Under the pieces are notes generated by a model. That model ran no database searches, was not told the origin of the DNA, and saw nothing but the letters and a program-made list of their open reading frames with translations. 64,000 bases of DNA from Siphonodentalium dalli (Eukaryota; Mollusca; Scaphopoda; Gadilida; Siphonodentaliidae): assembly GCA_032622095.1 (NCBI GenBank), contig CP136065.1:62107094-62171093 (forward strand), given 5' to 3'. The number at the start of each line of letters is the position of its first letter. Position 1 is the first letter of the stretch. Positions 43,892 to 64,000 of this stretch are shown one piece after another. The translations under genes were made by a program, and so were the position numbers.

Positions 43892-46800
43892 GAAAGTGTC
43901 AATGACACTGTAGCTCAACTTGGAAAGGGAATAATTTAATATATTACAGTCAATGGAGCGATTAGGAATGTGGAAAGTTGAATGTCTAATACTAGTTTAT
44001 AGACATGAAGAGAAAAGTAAAATCCAAGATGGCTGCTGGCGGCCATGTTTTCAGCCGAATGACCCCAAAATGAGTCGTTCCCAACTACATGTCATCGTTA
44101 ACATCAATGACAAATTTTATGACGATCAGACTAAAGGTACGACCTGTGGCCCGTGCTAATGGATTAAATTTTGAAATCCAAGATAGCCACTGGCGGCCAT
44201 GTTTTTTGTCCTAATGACCCCGAAATCAGACTAAAGGTACGACCTGTAGCCCGTGGTAAAGGATTTAGTCATACAAAGAGTAAAATCCAAGTTGGCTGCT
44301 GGCGGCCATGTTTTTTGGCCAAATGACCCCAAAATGACTCGTTCCCATCTACATGTCATTATTAACATTCATGACAAATTTTATGATGATCAGACTAAAG
44401 GTACAACCTGTAGCCCGTGCTAAAGGATTTAGTCATACAAAGAGTAAAATCCAAGATGGCTGCTGGCGACCATGTTTTTTGGCCGATTGACCCCAAAATT
44501 ACTCGTTCCCATCTACATGTCATTGTTAAGAACCATGACAAATTTTATGATGATCAGACTAAAGGTACGACCTGTAGCCCGTGCTAAAGAATTTAGTCTT
44601 ACAAAGAGTAAAATCCAAGATGGCTGCTGGCGGCCATGTTTTTGGCCAAATGACACCCAAAATTACTCGTTCCCATCTACATGTCAATATTAACATCCAT
44701 GACAAATTTCATGATGATCAGACGAACAGTACGACCTGTGGCCCGTGCTAATGGATTAAATTTTGAAATCCAAGATGGCTGCTAGCGGCCATGTTTTTTG
44801 TCCGAATGACCCCAAAATGACTCGTTCCCATTTACATTCCAATTTCAACAGCCATGAAAAATTTTATGATGATCAGACTAAAGGTACGACCTGTAGCCCG
44901 TGCTAAAGGATTTAGTCATACAAAGATTAAAATCCAAGATGGCTGCTGGCGGCCATGTTTTTCGGCCAAATGACCCCAAAAGTACTCGTTCCCATCTACA
45001 TGTCAATATTAACATCCAAGACAAATTTCATGATGATCAGACGAACAGTACTAACTGTGGCCCGTGCTAATGGATTAAATTTTTAAATGCAAGATGGCTG
45101 CTGGCGGCCATGTTTTTTGTCCGAAAGACCCCAAAATGACTCGTTCCCATCTACATTCCAATTTCAACAGCCATGACAAATTTTATGATGATCAGACTAA
45201 ATGTACGACCTGTAGCCTGTGCTAAAGGATTTAGTCATACAAAGAGTAAAATCCAAGATGGCTGCTGGCGACCATGTTTTTTGGCCGAATGACCCCAAAA
45301 TTACTCGTTCCCATCTACATGTCAATATTATCATCCATGACAAATTTCATGATGATCAGACAAACAGTACGACCTGTGGCCCGTGCTAATGGATTAAATT
45401 TTGAAATCCAAGATGGCCGCTGGCAGCCATGTTTTTTGTCCGAATGACCCCAAAATGACTCGTTCCCATCTACATTCCAATATCAACAGCCATGACAAAT
45501 TTTATGATGATCAGACTAAAGGTACGACCTGTAGCCCGTGCTAAAGGATTTGGTCATACAAAGAGTAAAATCCAAGATGGCTGCTGGCGGCCATGTTTTT
45601 TGGCCGAATGACCCCAAAATGACTCGTTCCCATCTACATGTGATTATTAACATTATTGACAAATTTTATGATGATCAGACTAAAAGTAGGACCTGTAGCC
45701 CGTGCTAAAGGATTTAGTCATGCAAAGAGTAAAATCCAAGACGGCTGCTGGCGACCATGTTTTTTGGCCGAATGACCCCAAAATTACTCGTTCCCATCTA
45801 CATGTCAATATTATCATCCATGACAAATTTCATGATGATCAGACAAACAGTACGACCTGTGGCCCGTGCTAATGGATTAAATTTTGAAATCCAAGATGGC
45901 CGCTGGCGGCCATGTTTTTTGTCCGAATGACCCCAAAATGACTCGTTCCCATCTACATTCCAATATCAACAGCCATGACAAATTTTATGATGATCAGACT
46001 AAAGGTACGATCTGTAGCCCGTGCTAAAGGATTTAGTCATACAAAGAGTAAAATCCAAGATGGCTGCTGGCGGCCATGTTTTTTGGCCGAATGACCCCAA
46101 AATGACTCGTTCCCATCTACATGTGATTATTAACATTATTGACAAATTTTATGATGATCAGACTAAAAGTAGGACCTGTAGCCCGTGCTAAAGGATTTAG
46201 TCATGCAAAGAGTAAAATCCAAGACGGCTGCTGGCGGCCATGTTTTTTGGCCGAATGACCCCAAAATGACTTGTTCCAATCTACATGTCATTGTTAACAT
46301 CCATGACAAATTTTATGATGATCAGACTAAAGGTACGACCTGTAGCCCGTGCTAAAGAATTTAGTCATACAAAGAGTAAAATCCAAGATGGCTGCTGGCG
46401 GCCATGTTTTTGGGCCGAATGACCCCAAAATAACTCGTTCCCATCTACATGTCAATATTAACATCCATGACAAATTTCATGATGATCAGACGAACAGTGC
46501 GACCTGTGGCCCGTGCTAATGGATTGAATTTTGAAAACAAAGATGGCCACTGGCGGCCATGTTTTTTGTCCGAATGACCCCAAAATGACTCGTTCCCATC
46601 TACATTCCAATTTCAACAGCCATGACAAATTTCATGATTATCAGACTAAAGGTATGACCTGTAGCCCGTGCTAAAGGATTTAGTCATACAAAGAGTAAAA
46701 TACAAGATGGCTGCTGGCGGCCATGTTTTTTGCCCGAATAACCCAAAAATGACTCATTCCCATCTACATGTCATTGTTAACATCCATGACAAATTTTATG

Positions 46801-47275
46801 ATGATCTGACTAAAGGTACGACCTGTAGCCCGTGCTAAATGATTTAGTCATGCAAAGAGTAAAATCGAAGATGGCTGCTGGCGGCCATGTTTTTTGGCCG
46901 AATGACCCCAAAATTACTCGTTCCCATCTACATGTCAATATTAACATCCATGACAAATTTCATGACGATCAGACGAACAGTACGGCCTGTAGCCCGTGCT
47001 AATGGATTGAATTTTGAAATCTAAGATGGCCGCTGGCGGCCATGTTTTTTTTCCGAATGACCCCAAAATGAATCATTCCGGTACAAATGTTGATGTCAAC
47101 AGCTATGACAAATTTCATAATGATCCGATCAAAGGTACGACCTGTAGCCTCTATTGTTGACGCCTTACGTACACACGCACACACGCGCACACGCACACAC
47201 GTACACACGTACACACGGACGACGGACGACAAAGCCATGGCAATAGCTCAAACTTTACAAAGTAAAGTTGAGCTA
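43892..47275 (-). repeat. Array C: inverted, most complete copy of the 164-bp array family
   Basis: On the minus strand it opens with AGCTCAACTTTACTTTGTAA then AGTTTGAGCT and an ACAC microsatellite. It runs about 20 units and ends with the AGTGTCATTGACACT hairpin at 43896-43910. It is flanked on both sides by the ACATGTATAATAGTTAAATA repeat, so it inserted into that tract. Confidence 0.9.
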
Positions 47276-47364
47276 ATAAGTACATGTATAATAGTTAAAT
47301 ATAGTACATGTATAATAGTTAAATATAAGTACATGTATAATAGTTGAATTCAGGATGTGCCTGA

Positions 47365-47742
47365 CTTAACTAATCTGCTAAAACCAGGTGAATGATACAT
47401 TGCTAACTTCGAACTGCATCATGGGTAAATTCAGCCATCAGAATACTCCATTAGTCGGGACACCAATTTTAATAAATTTACCACATCCATGAAAATGTCG
47501 TTTAGAACAAGTAGGTTAAATTCTACTAAATAAACACCTCAAAAAAGTAACAAATGTGACACCGTTATAACATCGGCCGGGTACCCCAAGTCACCGCACC
47601 AAATTTGGTTGAAATCCGTACAGGGGTCTGGGAGAAAAATAGCAAACCGACAGACCCATACTCTTTTATATACACATGTATATATAAATATATTTTAATT
47701 TGAGCTTCCTTTCGTATATATGTTTAAAATGAGCAATATAAA
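47365..47742. other. No feature recognised
   Basis: AT-rich spacer between the composite segment and the long palindrome. Confidence 0.4.
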
Positions 47743-47959
47743 TACAGTAATGTTCCAAGTAATCGACTTCTTAACCACAGCAGAATTATGGGTAACTTTT
47801 CAGGATTTAGTCGGAAATATGGCTTGTTGCTATTCATCGGAAAGCTCTCCCCGAGAGCTTTCCGATGAATGGCAACAAGCCATATTTCCGACTAAATCCT
47901 GAAAAGTTACCTATAATTCTGCTGTGGTTAAGAAGTCGATTACTTAGAGCATTACTGTA
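47743..47959. mobile_element. 217-bp palindrome flanked by TA
   Basis: Arms of about 108 bp meet at 47851 (GAAAGCTCTCCCCGAGAGCTTTC) with no spacer. They extend to TACAGTAATG and CATTACTGTA, with few mismatches. A CAGT terminus next to TA is typical of Tc1/mariner-type fold-back MITEs. Confidence 0.8.
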
Positions 47960-48837
47960 CTTTGACAGATTTGGTGAACATCTTTATTCATCTGATCTTA
48001 TTCTGGTTGATAGCACTTCTAGTGAGATGAAGGTAGATCACCCGCTTTTGATCACTGCTGAATAGTAATCACCGACCGAATGCTGAAATAAAATGCACGA
48101 ATATTTTACTGCTATGCATGTCAACCCTTTCTAAGTAATTTGAGTCGAAGATGTATTCTGTAAACGTTCAGGTTAACAGGTTATCTTAAAATCAAAGTTA
48201 ATAATTTGATATAAATTTAATTTATGGCTGGAGCCATAAATTAAATTACGAATTTCCATGTACAAGACGAAATCAAAATAATTCACGGAGTGTGGATGGG
48301 GCAACGCGTGGCACACAGGATCGTGTAAAAAATTATGTTGATACGGGGCGTAAACTCAAGCCACACACTGACTAGTTACTATCCAATGACTTAAATTAGT
48401 ATGTGAGACTAGTATGCATATAATATAACATTTATTTGATACATTTGCTTGAAAACTGTCCAAAAATTACCCGACAACGACAATTGGTATTTTCGCATTC
48501 CGGCTAATCTGCCTTCCGTAACATTACATCGAAGATGATCGAACTCAACAGACTTTCAAAATAATGGAATTCTGGTTTCCTTATTCTACGACTCAGAGAC
48601 TATAGAAACCAACAACAACATTTGAGTACAGTATCCCTTTAATATCTCTCCAAATGAATAATAGATCATTCCAATGTATACTTTTATAACCGAATAGGAG
48701 AATCCATTTAGTGTAGAAAGGTTATAAATGTGAACTATATACATGTGTTATGCCCTTTTCGGGGCTATGCAAGTCTGGTCCCGTTAAATGGCTATGATGT
48801 TGGGGGTCCCCCACCAAACCATTTCCCCACCCACTAC

Positions 48838-48878
<41 letters not shown>

Positions 48879-49953
48879 CCAACAACAAACCTTGAATTAG
48901 CTTGTCATGGTTATTGACAGGTTGAAACCTATCGAAAATTTAATTGACAGGCTGAAATGTTTTTGTATTTGTATCTGACGTGACAAAGTCTGCAAAGAAA
49001 CTATCGACAGCAACAAGTACATGAAAGATTACATTGACTTTGTTCTGATTTTCGTTATTAATAAAAGGCCGCCAGACCACATGTCCCCCGAATAAGGTGG
49101 CTTTATTTGCCCAGTGGCTTTTTTAGAAACAATATATTTGATTCGGGGAACAACCATTGAATCAAACTTTGTTTCCAACTGTTTATATAACTATTTCTGA
49201 ATCACGCAATGACAGACACAAAATTCATCACATGGATTCTCAAATTATAAGTTCGCAAAAATTCATTGGACGTAGCCCTGATTCGAACTGTTGCCAGATT
49301 CTCAAATTTAAGTCGACAAGGAACATAACTGCAGTAAAAATATGTGGGCAGAATCAAAATTCGAACTTGATCTGTATTTTCATATGAGTGATAGATATAC
49401 CAAATTTGAAAACAATCAGATAACTATAGCTAAAGCTGTCACCCGGAAACCAAAATAATTGGCAAATTCTAACTCGACAAGGACCATATCATCCTGCAAA
49501 AATGTGCGGACTGAATCCAAATTCAAACTTGACCTTTATTTTCATGTGGCTAATCCACATATAAAAATTTAAAACAACCAAATAACTGAAGCTAAAAGTT
49601 ATCACCTGGAAACCAAAATAATTGGCACATTCTATGTCAACAAGGATCATAACTCGAGCAAAACTGGTTGTCCGAACCGAAGTACGTGTTAAAATCAAAA
49701 CAAAACTGTTTTCTATTGCATCTAAATCTAAGTCTACCTGAGTATACTGCAATTATACAAAATAAAATAATTGGTTTTTCCATCACATAAGATTTCAAAG
49801 AAAAATGTGGAAAAAAAACTACATGGATTATTTTTAAATCCAAAACCAAATTACTGGGTTGGTCAGATCCATTAACCAAGTTATTAAAAAAAGTCCTAGC
49901 ACTGAAAGAGTCATTATATATAGCACATATAAGAATGTGTGTGGTTTTCTTAC
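47960..49953. other. Region 3' of the ADH exons, last exon not located
   Basis: Holds a 39-base C tract (48839-48877) and a diverged CATCCGGAAACC-type array (49060-49700). The short final ADH exon (about 8 codons) is expected on the minus strand here or further left; I could not identify it. Confidence 0.4.
48839..48877. repeat. Poly-C tract, 39 bases
   Basis: Uninterrupted C run. The nearby CCCCCAACCC-type text suggests slippage growth. Confidence 0.95.
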
Positions 49954-61868
<11,915 letters not shown>

Positions 61869-61880
<12 letters not shown>

Positions 61881-62852
61881 CTGAAGAAAAAAAACAAGGA
61901 ATTTTTTTTTAATTTAATGAAAAACAAATACCCGATTACATCATCTCCTGAAAAACAAGAGCTACGCTGGGCGTGCAAAATACGCCCTCTCTGGGGAAAA
62001 TTGGCGGATGGAACCCAAATTCGAACTTGAGCTGTCTTTTCTCCTAATAAACCCACATACCAAATTTGATTGAAATCGGTTCACTCTAACTAAAGTTATC
62101 ATCCGGACAACAAATTTCAGGGATTTTCTAAGTCAAATTACGTCAAAAAGGGGGCCATAACTCTCGCAAAAATTATCGGATTAAAACGAAATTCGGACTT
62201 GAGCTGTATTTCGATATATGTAATCCACAAAAAAACGGGTTTTGCGTATAAACATTCCAAAATCGAGTTATCATCCAGAAACCAAAAAACATAAGAAAAA
62301 CTGAATTTTCTGAGTCGAAAAAGGGGCATAACTCTGCCAAAAATGGTCGGACAGAACCCAAGTTCGAACTTGACCTGTGTTTTGGTGGGAGAAAATAACA
62401 GACCAAATTTGGATTCATTCCGATAAACTATACTAAAGTTATCATCCGGACAACAAATTTCAAGGATTTTCTAAGTCAAAAAACGTCAAATAAGGGGCAT
62501 AACTCCGGTGAAAATTGGCGGGCGGAACCCAAATTCGAACTTGAACTTAATTTTCAGCTAATAAACCCACATACCAAATTTTATTAAATTTGGTTCACTC
62601 TAACTAAAGTTATCATCCGGAAACCAGGTTAACGGACGCCCGGACGGACAGACGGACAAACCAATACTATAATACGGCCGTTTTTTCAAACGGCGTATAA
62701 AAAAACATGAAAAAAGGCAAATATATGGTTACACGATCTCCTGAAAAAAACAAGCAAGTAGTTACATGATCTCCCAAAAAAACACAAACCCCCCTCCGAG
62801 TATATGATCACTCGAAACATTGTGAATATCACCATTACATGATCTCCTAACA
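61869..62852 (-). repeat. Repeated copies of the ADH acceptor/exon junction
   Basis: The real junction at 61869-61890 (ATTACATGGTCTCCTGAAGA, complement of the acceptor plus exon start) is echoed at 61935, 62728, 62761 and 62833 by TTACATGATCTCCTGAAAAA and variants. In the minus strand three of these (61935, 62728, 62833) keep AGGAGATCATGTAA or a near variant after a T-rich stretch. Confidence 0.7.
61952..62704 (-). repeat. Satellite-type element upstream of the ADH exon
   Basis: Inverted relative of 21526-23175. Units contain AGTTATCATCCGGAAACC and CCCAAATTCGAACTTGA. It ends in GGACGGACAGACGGAC and the hairpin ACGGCCGTTTTTTCAAACGG near 62690. Confidence 0.7.
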
Positions 62853-63189
62853 AGTCACACATTCTAATTTAGAACACACACAATGACCTTCTGAAAAGAA
62901 AAAAACCACATCAATAGATTTGAATAAACAACAATTATTTTTTCTCTTTTAGTCGTGACCTCATCTACATAAACATTAAACAATACCAATACCCATGCTT
63001 ATTCTAGCCAATCAGTGCACTCATATTCATATTCCAGATCAGGTCATATGCAGATGAGGTCACAATGAGAGAGCGAAAAATAAGAAATATTTCAGAATTA
63101 CTGTTGATCTGTATGAGTAAATAAATTATTACCTGACAAAACATCAATGAGAGCTAGATGTGTTAGTTGAATGTTTAATAAATTTTTAA

Positions 63190-64000
63190 TTATAATAAAA
63201 AGGTCAGCCGACCACAGTGTCCCCCGAAAACGTGGCAAGTCAACGCCGCTTTGTTAAAGAAATTAAAATTTAAAAAAATGTTGAAATGTTCTAGGTCGAA
63301 AGGGTTAATAATTGCGTAAAGAAATAATTTTTCCGTCATCTATATACATGTTGCACATCTCCAATATGTGGGTAACAATACTCTGAAGTTTCAAATAACT
63401 ACGATCAAAACTGTAGGAGGAGTTGATTACACCATGAAAGGTGCATAACTCTGTGAAAAATCATTGGATCATACTCAAATTTGAACTTGACCTGTATTTT
63501 GATATGAACGACCCACAAAAAAACAGAATTTCCAATTAAACAATCCAAACTTGAGTTATCATCCGGAAACCAAAGAAAAAACATGAAAATTTAATTTTCT
63601 AAGTCGAAAAGCCCATAACTCTGAGAAAAATCATCGGATCAAACTCAAATTCGAACTTGACCTGTATATTGATATCAATGACTCACAAAAAAAACAGAAT
63701 TTTCAATTGAACAGTCCAAACTTGAGTTATCATCCGGAAACCAAAGAAAAAAGACGAAAAATTGAATTTTCTAAGTAAAAAAAAGTCCATAACTCTAGGA
63801 AAAATCATCGGATCAAACTCAAATTCGAACTCAACCTGTATCTTGATATGACTGATCCACATAAAAACAGTATTTGCAATTAAAGGATCAAAACTTGAGA
63901 TATCATCCGGAAACCGAAAAAGTGAGAAATTTTCTAAGTTAAAAAAAAGTTGAAAAAAGGGAAATAACTCCATAAAAGAACATCGGATAAAACCCAGAAT
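63190..64000 (-). repeat. Another CATCCGGAAACC array, runs off the right edge
   Basis: Starts with AAAAGGTCAGCCGACCACAG then GTGTCCCCCGAAAAC. Continues with units of about 180 bp holding TCATCGGATCAAACTCAAAT and GAGTTATCATCCGGAAACC. Confidence 0.7.

Larger units (their letters stand above)
42326..47364. mobile_element. Composite segment bounded by 30-bp inverted repeats
   Basis: CGGGCACATCCTGAATTCAA at 42327 is mirrored at 47345-47363, and both lead inward into AT-rich minisatellite. No target duplication is visible. The block holds a minisatellite, a MITE and array C nested inside. Confidence 0.5.

Overview
This is eukaryotic nuclear DNA from an animal, most likely an invertebrate. The two cellular genes have spliced coding regions with GT-AG introns and consistent intron phases. 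They sit in AT-rich DNA crowded with transposon remnants, fold-back elements and tandem arrays. The repeat style (Helitron-like units with internal tandem repeats, many TTAA-bounded fold-backs, a Ty3/gypsy element with a long LTR) suggests a marine invertebrate, perhaps a lophotrochozoan such as a mollusc. That placement is a guess.

Layout. 1-6.6 kb: the 5' part of a Ty3/gypsy LTR retrotransposon on the minus strand, with one uninterrupted gag-pol frame that runs off the left edge. 7-11.3 kb: two decayed, inverted copies of one repetitive ORF family, each split by a different DNA transposon with a readable target-site duplication. 12.2-13.9 kb: three head-to-tail Helitron-like units. 15.8-24.9 kb: an ATF4-type bZIP stress gene on the plus strand. 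It has a 3-codon uORF1 and a 51-codon uORF2 that crosses an intron and overlaps the main ORF out of frame. Its introns hold a 2.6 kb TIR transposon and a diverged tandem array. 25-49 kb: no gene recognised; three related arrays of about 164-bp repeats (29.2-31.4, 39.5-40.3 and 43.9-47.3 kb), a 217-bp palindrome, an exact 364-bp tandem duplication and many MITEs. 49.9-61.9 kb: seven exons of a class III (glutathione-dependent formaldehyde) alcohol dehydrogenase on the minus strand. Its N-terminal exons lie beyond the right edge and its tiny last exon was not found. The introns are packed with TTAA-bounded and hAT-like fold-back elements.

How the genes work. ATF4 is the transcriptional effector of the integrated stress response. 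The leader seen here predicts delayed-reinitiation control as in mammals, and the upstream region carries a perfect C/EBP-ATF response element that could allow feedback. The ADH is a housekeeping detoxification enzyme; nothing suggests it is functionally linked to ATF4. Everything else is mobile or repetitive DNA. The long gag-pol frame continues to the window edge, so it is described as partial.
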